Source of the DNA: Neospora caninum Liverpool
Taxonomy: Eukaryota > Apicomplexa > Conoidasida > Eucoccidiorida > Sarcocystidae
Reading direction: 5' to 3'
Assembly: GCF_000208865.1 (NCBI RefSeq)
Contig: NC_018394.1
Span: forward strand, 3,227,797 to 3,291,796
DNA: 64,000 nt
The notes under the pieces: generated by a model
Told to the model about the DNA's origin: nothing
The model's database searches: none
What the model saw: only the letters and a program-made list of their open reading frames with translations
Shown: one piece after another, positions 34,983 to 45,946 of the stretch
How positions within the stretch are numbered: the first letter of the stretch is position 1
Layout: the number at the start of each line of letters is the position of its first letter
Translations under genes and position numbers: made by a program

Positions 34983-37900
34983 ATGATTGAGGATCTGTTT
35001 CCTTCCCCTTGCTTCCTCCCTCCTACACCTTCCTCCTCCCCCTCATGCTCGCCTTACCCGTCTGTCTCCCCTTCGCCTGCTACGCAAAAGAGGAAGACAC
35101 ATCCTGAAACTACCGTCGATCCGCGATTTTTCGAAGATCGCACGGAAGTCCAAAGCCTCTCCCCCTCCGTGGGCTCTCCTCTTTCAGGATGTTCTCCACC
35201 TCGAACACTGCTCGAAGCTTCTTCGTACGCTTCGTCTCCCCCGCGAGTGCGTCGCGATGAAGGCGAAGCTCCATCTGCAAAATTCGCGTTCCCAGAAGGT
35301 GCTGGAGGGCCAGGAAAGTCGTCATCCGTTTTTTTGGCGGACAACAATAAGGACGTATCGGCTTCGAACGAACCCGTTTCAGTCGCCGCTCATAACAAGC
35401 CTATCGGGCGTACATCTCCACCGGAACTTGGGTATTCGGAGCACCCATCCGGAAGCGAGTGTGGCGCAAGTGTTTGTCTCGTCCAGGAACGGAGCGACAG
35501 AGCTGCAGACAACCGGGAAGAGCAAGGTGGAGTGCGTGCCGCAACTTCAGCCGTTTCGAGGTCGGATCCCTCGTGGGGAGTCGCAGAAAGGAACGCCCAT
35601 CAAAGGCCCAGCTTCCCAGTGGGCGGGGCGCCTGGCGTCTCTGGACAGCCGGGTTTTCAAGGCATTTCCGCAAGTCCTGTGCACGAGGAACAAATCCTCC
35701 GCCCAGCGGCCGCGATTGGCAAGGCTAAAGAGGATGCAAGCAGGACGAACTCGTCGAGGAGTTTTTCCTGTCAAGACCTGTCGGGGACGAACTGGAGCTC
35801 CGTTGCGCTAAGAGGAGTCGCATCGCCTGTCTGGGCCACCGGTGACGAGGCGGCGGGCGACCCGCCGTCTGGCGAATCAAACACGAGAAAAGCCGCACCT
35901 CAACGTCAAGGAGAGAACCAGCAAGGCGACAGTCGCACAACTGCGGTCCCCAGACTGTCCAGCGGGAGGCCGGAAAGGTCCAGTGCACGAGCGTCGACAC
36001 GGGCGATACTACGAAACGAAAAGACGCACAGCAGTCAGACAGGCGCGTTGTCGCCTAAGTCTGCCCAGGCGGCTCGTGGGCGAGATGACCAAGAAAATGA
36101 GAAGCCGGGAAACGGTGGCGGCTCGGCTCCCGCGGAGAGGGCAAATCGCGCTTCGACAGGACAGAAGAACAGTGCCCCGGCGCTGCTCTTGTCTTCGGAT
36201 GCTTCCCTACGAATTCAAGAGGCAAGGAAATTCTTCATGAACGCATGCCGACCGTCTGGAGTCCGCCGCAGCTCGGGTGCATCCAGCGGCCGGTCGCGGG
36301 ATTCGGGCGGCGGGAGGCAGGCGCGGAGTCTCTCCGAGCGGGTCGTGCCTGCGGTGGCGCCCCAGGAAGCAGTTGGAGAGAAGACCGTGCGCGCGGACTC
36401 AGCCGCAGGAAAAGATCGAGTTCTTTCCGCTGGAAAAGAGGGCGGAGAAGACCTCGGGTCAGGCAACGACCAATCCACTGGTTCTGCGAAGCGCGCAGAT
36501 CTTGCTTCTCATCGGCGGAACAGACGGTCGACGTCTGGCGGCAGCGCGTGGCGACGCCAAGGAGCGTCGAGGCGAGATGAAGGCTCGGAAGGCAGTCACT
36601 CGAGCTGTCGTAGGCGCCACACAGCGGCGAACACTCATCTTTCCGCTGTTTTCTCGTCTCGCTCGAGCTCCAGCTTCACTCCGGCTCTCAACGGGTCCGC
36701 TCTACCCGCGGCGGGCGGCCCGTCGCCGTCTCTCCTCACGGACCTCCCTCTCGCTTCGTCCAGTGCAGAGTCCTTCTCCTCGACGTTTCTGGGAGACCTG
36801 CGGCAGCTGCGCGGCGTGTGCTATGCGGCCGCACAGGAAGCACAGCTGCGGCCCATCATGTCGCTCTCCAGGAAGAGCACGAGCAGCGGGCGTACGTCGT
36901 CTGTGAGTAGACGGCAAAGGCGCAGTCGCTGTGCCTCGGCAGCGTCCGTGTTGCCTTCGCCGACTCAGACCCAAGCGAGTGCGTTTTCTCCCGTTCGCCT
37001 TCCGTCTTCCGCCTCGCCGGCCCGGCGCCGCTTCTCCAGTTGTGGGTCGTCCGTTCCTCGCCACGAGCCTGGAGGCGTGAGTAGCCAACGGGAAGCAGGT
37101 GCGGCGAGAGATCCCTTTGAAGCGAGAACGAGGGGGACCGACAACGCAGGCGGCGAGGGAGAGACACGGGCGGGAGACGCGTCGGTGTGCGACGCGCGCT
37201 TGTTTGGAGAGACAGAAACTGCGGCTTCCGAAGAGCAGGCTGTATTCCCGGCAACGACCTCAGAGTCCCGCCTAGAAAGGGTTTCTGTGAGTCAGGAAGA
37301 GCCTTTCTCTGTGGATGGAGAGAGACGGCGAGACGCCAGCGGAGACATTGAGGGGCCGATGGGGAGGTCCGAACAGGAACGCGAAAGCACAGAGAGAGGA
37401 GAGACAGGGAAAACGGAGCGTCGGCTCGCTGCTTCTTCTTCACGTAGGTCTGCGGGCCCGCCGGTGTACGCTGACGCGACGGGTAGAAGTGCGGCAGTTC
37501 TCCCCAAGCCAGCAGAGGCCTTGGCTTCAAAGCCTGGAGAGGGGAGTTCTGAGGCACGGGAGCGGCAGGAGAGCGGGGTTTTGCCCGACTTTGGTCGAGT
37601 GTCTCAGTCTGACAACCTGCCGAAAGCCGTGTCTGTGGCCTGTCGACACGAGACCGACGATTCAGATTCGGCATCTCCGTCTCAGGGCGAGCGGGACGAC
37701 GCTGAGAGTCGGCCTTTGCGCGGCGACCAAAGGCAGGGAGAAAGAGAGAACGAACCGGCAGAGCCTCTGGCCCTTTCGGAGCCGCGGATCGAGGCGGCCG
37801 CGAGCCCGGAGACTCAGTCGAGAGCAAGCACATCTTTTTCTGAAGCGTCTCATGGCTTGGACAGTTCACTTCGCGGGGATCCACTTCGCGATGTGGACAG

Positions 37901-40900
37901 GCGAGAGGAAAACGCAGAGAACCCTTTCCCTTCTGCAAGTGAGCCTTCGTCCAATTCGAGGTCGTCTCCGCCCTCCTCTGCCACTGCACTTTCGCGCCCG
38001 TCTCTCCTCGGGACGGCTGACTCGTCTCAGATATCCTCGAAGGGCAACGAGGGAGACCCGGAGAGCAGAGAGAGAAAACGCAGTGCACCGGAAGGCGGAA
38101 CGGCCCAGTGTGAGGTGGGACAGGGGAAGAGAGACAAGGGGGATGCGAGGAGCTGCGCGCGAGGACGGAACTCGAGTGGCGACGAAGCCTCGACCTCTTC
38201 CCGCGTCCCTGCTCTTCCTGCGTCTCCATCGCAGACTGGGCGCTCTTCGCCCATCCCCTCCGACGCTCCCCTTCCTGCATCGGTGCCGAATTCTGTGCTT
38301 GAGCGCGGCCACGGGCGCCGCGAAGACTGCGACGGGAATGCGGTCGCGTTCTTTGCTCCGTCTGAGCTGTCGGAGTCGGGGAGACGAAGCGAGGGTGAAA
38401 GCGGCGAGGAAGGCGACATGAGCGACGCGCCGACAACCAGCGTCGTTTCCTGCATTCCTTCCTGGGCGGAGAGACCGAATTCTGCTGCGCGGGGTCCCGC
38501 GAACGGCAGCCTGGAGGCAAATGGCCGGCGTCCCCGCGAAGAGCCAGAAGCAGCAACGCGTGTCTCGCCTTTCGCAGCGAAACCAACAGCCGGCGTCGCC
38601 TCGCCTTCCGCCTGTCTGAAAGCCACGGCGCAGAAGGAAGCGTCCGCTGTTGCCTCGGCTCCTGTCGGCCTCGCTGCAAGGTCGCCGTCTTCCAGGCAGA
38701 GCTGCAAAGAGAAGAGAGCCGCAGAAGCGGAAACGCAGTCCGTGGAGGGGACAGACGAGCCGCAGCGGAAGCGCAGCTGCCGACAGGAGAGCCGCGAAGT
38801 GCATGCAGGCGAGCTGGACCGGCCGGGGGAAGCAAGAGCGTGGAGAGACACTGACCGGGATCTGCAGCGCTCAGTTCGTGCTGGTCCTGGCCGGCGACTC
38901 TCTCAGAAGGAACGCGCCGAAGAGAAAGCCGGAGCACAAATTCACCAGTCAGACAGCCGAGAGATGCAGAACCGAAGCGAGAGGAAGACCTGTGCGCCCC
39001 TTCCCGTTTCGTATGCACCTGTAAAACCAAAGTCGCGTGGGGACACAGAAGGAGCGAACCCTCGTCACGACGCCGAGTCTCCGTTCCCGTCTCCTGTTGA
39101 GACGTCGCCTGACGCTTGGGTTGCTGCGCTGCCGCCACCGCTGGTCTCGCCCGAGCCGTCATCGTCGCCGTTCCGCCCAGGAGGCGCTCCGACCTCCCCC
39201 GAGGCTTCGCAGCCGAGTGAAGGCTGCGAGTCGCAGGTTTTCGCGGAGGAGGCTTCCAGTTTCCCTCACTCCGTATCTTCCCTTTCGAGTGACGTGGGGA
39301 CGCGAGAGACCGAAGGCGGCGATGGCCCAGGGCGGGGCCCGTCGCTTCAGTCTTCCTTGAGTCCCTCTTCGTACTTGTCGCTCTCTTCCTCCGCGTCGCT
39401 CGCGCGTGCCTCCGCTGCAGTGTCTCCTCCCGCTGCTCCGCGCGTGCATCCTTCCGCGCTCCGCGCTCCGCCGCGGATCGTCAGTCCTTGCCAGTCAGCG
39501 GCGTTGCCTGGTCGCGGGGGCTGGACGAGAGAAGGGAAGGCGCCGTCTGCTCCGAGTTCTCCTAGACTCCCGAACTTGAACGAGGCGGCGTCGAACGAAG
39601 GCAGCAGCAGAGGCGGACAGGGACGAGGCAGTGGCGGAAGTGGCGGGGACACAGGCGAGACCTGCTTGTCTCTGTCGTCCCAGGGCAGTCAGAGAAGAAA
39701 GGGGAAACCGTCCTCCGCTGGCGAGTCACGGGTGGAAGACGCGGGGCCGCAGTCCTCTGCGGATCGCTCGCCGGAGTCCTGTCGAAACTGGCTTCCCTCG
39801 AGCTCCTCCGCGTCGCCGTCTCCCTTGGGTCGCCGCGAATCCTTCTTCATTGCGGTCCCGGTGCCCGTCAAGCGGCGGGAGCAAGAAGGCCACAGCAGCG
39901 AAGACGAGAAAAGCGAACGCGGCCAGCGAGACACGCGCGGAGACAGGGAAGAGCCAGGCTCGGCGGCCCGCAACAGGCCGTCTCGCGGGGGGTCGGCGTG
40001 GGCAAGAAGCGAGGACGTGTCGCTGGATTCGACCGCGGGGGCGAGCAAGGAAACAGAGCCTGCCGGCGAGGAAACGCTTGTGTCGTCCCTGCTCACCTGC
40101 TCTGCTGTAACTGTCAGCTCCTCGACGGCGTCCTGCGTGGACTCCCTTCTTCGCTCTTCTCTTCCGGTTTCGCGTGCCTGCAGTCAGGCGTCTGTCGAAG
40201 GACAGACGCTCCAAGGGGCCTCGCGGGGACGCGCCTCTTTGGCGAGACTCTCGAGCGCGGCGGGCAGCACGCAGTGTGAAGCCAGCGGTGGGAACGAGAC
40301 AGTCCAGCGCGGTCCAGCTGCGCCGTGTCAGGGAGGCGCGGAAGGAGGAGATCCGAGACGCGAAACGCGAGGGAAGGAAGCGTCTGCGTCCAGTTCCGAC
40401 CGCGCAAATCGCTCGCGCTCGCCCGCACGGGTCTGGTCCTTGCGTCGTGGTTCCCCCTCTGCCGTTTTTTCGCCGCCGCCCTCGGCTGGGACGGCCGATG
40501 CATCTTGTGCGTCTTTGCTCCCGCACATCGGCAAACGGATGCCTGTTTCGCTTCTTCAGCGCGGACACGCGTGGCTTCAGGGCGTGCGGGAGCACGTGCG
40601 CGCCAGCTCACTCACGCAGAAAGTGGATCAAGTTCTGAAGGAGTGGAAAGCTAAGGTGGCCGAAATCGCGACGCAGGTCACCGCCAAAGCCGTCGAATCG
40701 CTCCTGGACGAACAAACCAAGGGCGACCTCGCCATGGCTCTCCCCCCTGCTTTTGTCGATCTTCCAAATGTTGCTAGCGCAAGGGTAAGCGGCGACAGTG
40801 AGCGGGTCTCGCGATGTTCTTGTGGATGCGCAACGATGAATGCTGCCCCCAGGATATTCCTGCTTGGAGTTGTCCCTGTGTGTAGGTACACCGGCTTGAG

Positions 40901-43900
40901 CTCCTGTGGCCATGTTTCTGTCTCTGCAAACCTATTTTTTTGTGTTCTTCACTTTGTCGACTGCGTGTGAGTGTCCTAACTGATGGTTCTGCTCCAGCCG
41001 ATCAACGGGCTGCTCTTCCCCTGGCGACGCATGTGGTCCAGATGCGCTTTCCAGTCTAAAGTATGCATGCACCCATGTACTGCCTCGTACACAGCTGTCT
41101 CTCGACTCTATTTCCCTCGTGATGCGTGGGGGTTTTCTGTTCAGCTCGGAGCCGAAGTCATCTTTTGTGGCGGCACACGCCAGGGTTCTACGAAGAGTGC
41201 CATGCGTCTGCTGACCTCGCACGCCGCGGAGCGCGAAGAACACGGGCGTTCCGGCCGTGGAAAACGACTTCATCTGATTTCGTTGAATGTGGGAGAGGAG
41301 TGCAAGGACACCTGTATAATCCGTCTCGCTGCTCCAGGTGAGAAAGTGGGGATCGACTGCAGCGTGTCAATTATTTCGAAAAGGCGGTGCCACGCATTCA
41401 ATCAACTGGCGCGTGCAGGGAAGTCCGATCGTGTTAGTGCGTGGGTGTTTGCTCGACGTCGCGGGCCGTTTCTCGTCCCAGAAACTGTTTTTGGGCGAAC
41501 GCGCTGCTGAGGAACGAGGGCCGCTCTGCGTTGCTCGCGTGTCATGCCTCTCTGCTGTAGTGTGTGTCCTGTGTGGGCTTCGCAGCGGTCGTGCACGGCG
41601 TTGAGATTGTCCAAGGACGAAGCCAAGGTGTCGAGACGACGATTTCGCTTGACGCGGCATGTTTGGCGGAAGACGTGGAAGAACAAAGTAAGGCCTCAAG
41701 CTCCATAAAACTGTCAGCGAGGCGATACAGCCGATGCTTGCGGGCTTTTCAAAGGCGAGAGCAAGCATCGCGAGGGGACGAAACGGAGCACATGGGAAAA
41801 AAACGATCTGGCTTTCGATGCTAGAAAAAGTGCACATGGGCCGGAATGGGGCACGCACCAAGTCCACGGATGAGGTCTGCTGGACGAACGGAGTTCAACT
41901 GGGCTGCATAACTACGCACAACATCCAGCTGTGCTCGCACTGGAAGGCAAGCAGCTTTGATTCGTGCGGGGATATATATATGCGTCGTCACACGCATTCT
42001 AAGGCAGCGAACGGCAACCTGAAGGCCAGGGCCGACGGACGGTTTTGAAAGGGCGGTTGGGAAAGGAGAACGATGTGCGTGCGCATCGCTCGTTCCCGGA
42101 GTCAATTCGCTGGCCTCAGCTACGTTTTGGGTGTTTGCCTTGTGTGTGTGTGTGTGTGTGGTGTACCGCCTTTTTCGTCCCTGTCACCACTGTTTGGGAG
42201 CGTTTGGATGCTTTGTGTCCACCGTCGCTTTTCAGGTCTGTGCGCCTGCGGGGAGTCGCTGTGGAACGCCGCCATTTCGCGAGAACCGCTGTCAGAAGAG
42301 GAGGACCGCGTCGCGTTTGCGCTCGACACCGGCTCGGTTCCCGTCACTCATCTTCGGTTTTCTCACCACCTGACGCGGCTGCCGTCCGATCCCCGCTCTG
42401 GGAGTCTCTCGGAAGAGCGAGAAATCCTGGAAAAGGAAGGTCCGGGCGTTGTGATTGACGAGGCGTTTGCCGGCCTCAGGCAGATCCGCGTGTACGGGGA
42501 AATATGGCGAGGTGCGCAGGATGCCCCGTCTGTGGCGAGCAGAGAGGAAGACGTGGGCGACTTGCTCAAGGGCGCGGCAGTTGTCGCGTGGGAGACGGAG
42601 CAGCCCACGAGCTCGAGAAGGAAACGAAGAAGGGAAGAGCCAGAACTGGAGGGGGGTGAACGCCAGCAGGTGCTTCTGAGGCGGGCTTTTGCGCTGGACG
42701 GACAGCCACGCGATGAGGCGGCCTCTGCAGGAAAGAGGGGAATCGGAGACGGAAGCGCCTTCCACAGAGAGAAACGAAACACTTGGAGAGGCGTGACGAT
42801 GGCTCTCCTGTGCCTCAGTACACGGGCGTCAGTGAGTCGCGTCGAAATCGTTTATCGGCCAGCAGAAGACAAGCTCCGTGAAGACGCCCCCTCGCGCGCC
42901 AGCGACAGTTGTGGCGAGTCCGCATCAGGATATCCACAAGACCAGGACGAACTCGGGTCGTGTGTAGTTACAGTGCAGCTCTGGGACGGTGCCCGGAGTC
43001 CAGAGGTAAGATTTATAGGGGAGGAAAGGACGGTCAGAAGAAAAGGCCAAGAACGAAGCGAAGGCGCAAGGGGGCGGAAGCGTTTCGTGCAGAAAGAGGC
43101 CACAGTGAAAACTGCCTGAAACTTGGAGAATCCGGTCCATAAGACCAGTGAACCGCGAATCGCAGTGCCTTGGCTTTTGTGTGGAAAAAGGAAAAAGCGA
43201 CGCAGAAACCGGCTTGGGGAGAAAACGGGAGAGACGATGGCCGACGGGTTCTCTGTGAGTCTGACGGGTGCTGGAAGATGAATGTTGGAACCTGTCGTGC
43301 TCATTTGTTGGCCCTCGACGCTTTTCTTCAGGCGTCCACGGTCGCTGTGCCCCGCTTGAAAGGCTGCATGCCTCTAAAGGCCTTTTCTGTTGTCAGCTGG
43401 AACCGCTGTGTTCCGTGAATCAATTTCTTGGAGTGTGAATGTGTTTGGATCCCGCAGGGCGCGAGAATGAATCTGCTCCAGCAGCGTCGCTTTTTCAGAT
43501 GTAGGGAGACCTCTCTCTCTCTCCCCTGGACTTTCTTCGCCTCATCTGGGGCCCCCCACAGCCGTCCTCTATCTGAGGATGAATGCCGAGGGGACAGTCC
43601 GGTTCGGCGTGGCGGCAGTGAGAAGAGCGATGATGATTTGGAGAATGCGGAGGGATTTGTGAGAGTGTCCTTGACAGCACAGGGAGACTCGCACCGACAC
43701 AGGCTATCACCTGCTAACTATGAAGAAAGCACAGAGGACGGAGACGAGGGCGACGCAGAAAAGACAAGGGATGCCTCACGGGGAGCGGCTGATTTCCTTG
43801 GTACGCATGTGTGTCTTCGATTTTCCGGGGTTGTCGATCTTCAGTCCCTGAGAATTTGGGGGTTTCCAAAGCGAGAAGGCGTTTTTGAAGATAGTACCAA

Positions 43901-43910
43901 ACGAAATTAA
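34983..43910 (+). CDS. allantoicase-fold protein with giant disordered N-terminal extension
   Basis: Exons 34983..40784, 41145..41337, 41586..41687, 42236..43005, 43458..43910; GT-AG, phase-consistent; 2,439 residues against about 350 for ordinary allantoicases. The first 1,850 residues are Ser/Pro/Glu/Arg-rich low complexity without recognised domains. The end resembles two allantoicase repeats. Repeat 1 reads FVDLPNVASAR, LGAEVIFCGG, CIIRLAAP, VVHGVEIVQG, then VTHLRF and LRQIRVYGE after an insertion. Repeat 2 ends THVCLRFSGVVDLQSLRIWG. Allantoicase hydrolyses allantoate in purine/ureide breakdown, but the conserved DGWETRR and FFAPAENLL-type blocks are absent, so catalysis is doubtful and a binding role for the jelly-roll fold is more likely. 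A possible 63-nt phase-0 exon (40998..41060) would interrupt the first conserved block, so I left it out. The start is the first ATG of the open frame. Confidence 0.68.
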
Positions 43911-45946
43911 TGAAAAACAAGTGGGAGATGTTACAGGGAATATCAGAAAAAAGGGAAAAAAGAAATCCCCGTGGGAGCTGTTTCGGCAGAGTATTTGAGC
44001 GAGTGCAGGTGGCTGTGGTTTCACCGTGCCGTGTTCCTTGTCACAGTGAGTAGAGCGTCAGCATCGTTGGTCCACACCGTATTCCTTGAAACATCTCTCT
44101 TCGTTTTCTATCCCTGTACCGGTTTCTTCTTTGCCCTCCGTATTCTGCCGTCCTAAAATGTTAGCAACGAGTAGAGTGCGTAATCCTGGCCGCATCTGGA
44201 GTTCTCTTGTGCATCTGAGGAGGGCTGAGAGAAGTGCATTAGCATCTCGGAATGAGCCATCACCACTGAAATGCCAATCAAAGAGGCCACGAACCACGAG
44301 CGCCTCCCGTTTTCCTCTCGAGACTCGGTTCGGCTCCACCTCGGGGCTGTTTCCGATCGCGAAGAAAATCATTCACCAGCCACGCGCATCGTGAGTCGCC
44401 GCCACGCGCATCGTGAGTCGCCAGAAACTCCTGAAGCCAGTATCCCTGTTTGGAAGAATTGGAAAGGCGTAGCGATACGTGTTGAGGATGAGAGTGGAGA
44501 CAGGGAAATGGGCAAACCACGGCCGGTTTTTGCTTCGAAAACAGATCGACACAAATTATCTTGGATTAGTGATTCCGAGAGCGTCTTTCCGGAGAGGAAA
44601 CCCGTGAGTGTGGTGTACGTGCTCGCGCTCTGTAGTACTAGATTACTGCTGAATGGAACCGGAAGAAATGGACGCTAACTCTACAGAACAGTTGTTTCTT
44701 AGAAACGCAACACGTGAAAGAAATTCACAAAACACGAGGCGGGTCATCCCAACCGGTGACAGCAAGCGGGCGGCGGATGCGCACGTTCGTCTCCTGCTTC
44801 GTGTAAAACCCTCAGATTTCAGTGGTTGAGAGAAGAAGAGTCTGTCCGCTCAATTCTGCTGAGCAGTTTGCCGAAGCGAATCCACTTTTTTCCTTTGGAT
44901 GAACCGTGGCGTCGCCCCAAGTCATATGCCGAGTGCTCTTGCCCAAGTATACAGCGGAGACAGCTGGCCCGCATACATGGTGCAGTCTCCGCACTTGAAT
45001 TGGGACGCCGTACCGTCTATCGTTCAGGGAAAAGGGACAACTCTCACGAAGTTGTGTCAAGCCTGGGGAGTCAAAAGTTTGCAGCTTTCTAAGTGCTAGC
45101 TCCAGGAAAAGCCGTAAGCCTTGTCGGGGGGACATACCGCTGTTTCCCGTCTGTTTTCCCCTGTATCGTCGTCGCCCTCGCAAAGTACCCTACTCTTAGT
45201 AACCCGCGAACACCTATATACTTTCAACTTTTTTAGCAGCCAGGGTTTCGAGGCGAGCGAAAGGTGTTCCGAACGGGGAACGCAGAAGAATCTGCCATCT
45301 CAGGGAAACTCAGGAAAATAAGTCTATCAGAAAGGCCAGGAAGCGACAGATTCCTGAGTAGACACCCCGCCTCCGCCCCTGGGGGCTCTGCTAACTCCCC
45401 TAACTGCCTCAGAGGCGTGGTGCGAGCAATCCAAGTGCTAGGCTCAGCAAAATCTGTGGCAGCCCGCTCGATCGGCATCTCTCTCACTTGTCTGACCGTC
45501 TGCAAATCCCCCTCCATTTCCTTCCTTTTTGCATGGTTCATCTCCACTAACGCTGCTTCCACGCACACAGAACGGGCTCTACGTCCTCGCGTGTGGCCAC
45601 ACGCAAGAAAGGGTAAGTGGTGCGGTGAACGCAGTCTTTTCCCCGTTCTCTGTGTCGCTTTATTCCAAAACAATGACCAGCGCAGGATCAAATTTCGCCC
45701 TGTTCTGCAGAGGCGTCAGCCTCGAGGGGGTGTCCTCATTTTTTTGTAGCGGTTATAAAAACAAAGCACGGATCTCGTTTCAAGATGCACATACCCTTGC
45801 TGCATTTCTCGCGGTCACAGGCCAAAATGGAAACAGAAAGGGGGCGTTTTTTGTCCCCGGACATCTGCTCTGCGGTAGACAATTCAAATAGAAGGTGGGA
45901 AGGCCAAAATACGTTCGGAAGATTCAAAGACTTGTGTTTTCTCTCT
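43911..45946. other. convergent intergenic region
   Basis: Between the allantoicase-like stop (+) and the WD40 gene stop (-). ORFs near 44.3-45.1 kb on both strands have unremarkable composition and no linked exons. No gene supported. Confidence 0.55.
44379..44422. repeat. 22-bp perfect tandem duplication
   Basis: gccacgcgcatcgtgagtcg plus cc occurs twice back to back (44379-44400 and 44401-44422) in the intergenic region. Confidence 0.93.

Noticed and set aside
36856..39162. 768-codon open frame antisense to the long allantoicase-like exon
   Set aside because: A shadow of GC-rich Ser/Pro/Glu codons. The sense frame is longer, starts with ATG and joins conserved exons in phase.
43911..45946. 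additional exons downstream of the allantoicase-like gene (frames at 44.3-44.7 and 44.9-45.1 kb)
   Set aside because: The protein already ends just after the second repeat, and the frames lack phase-matched splice partners or conserved motifs.
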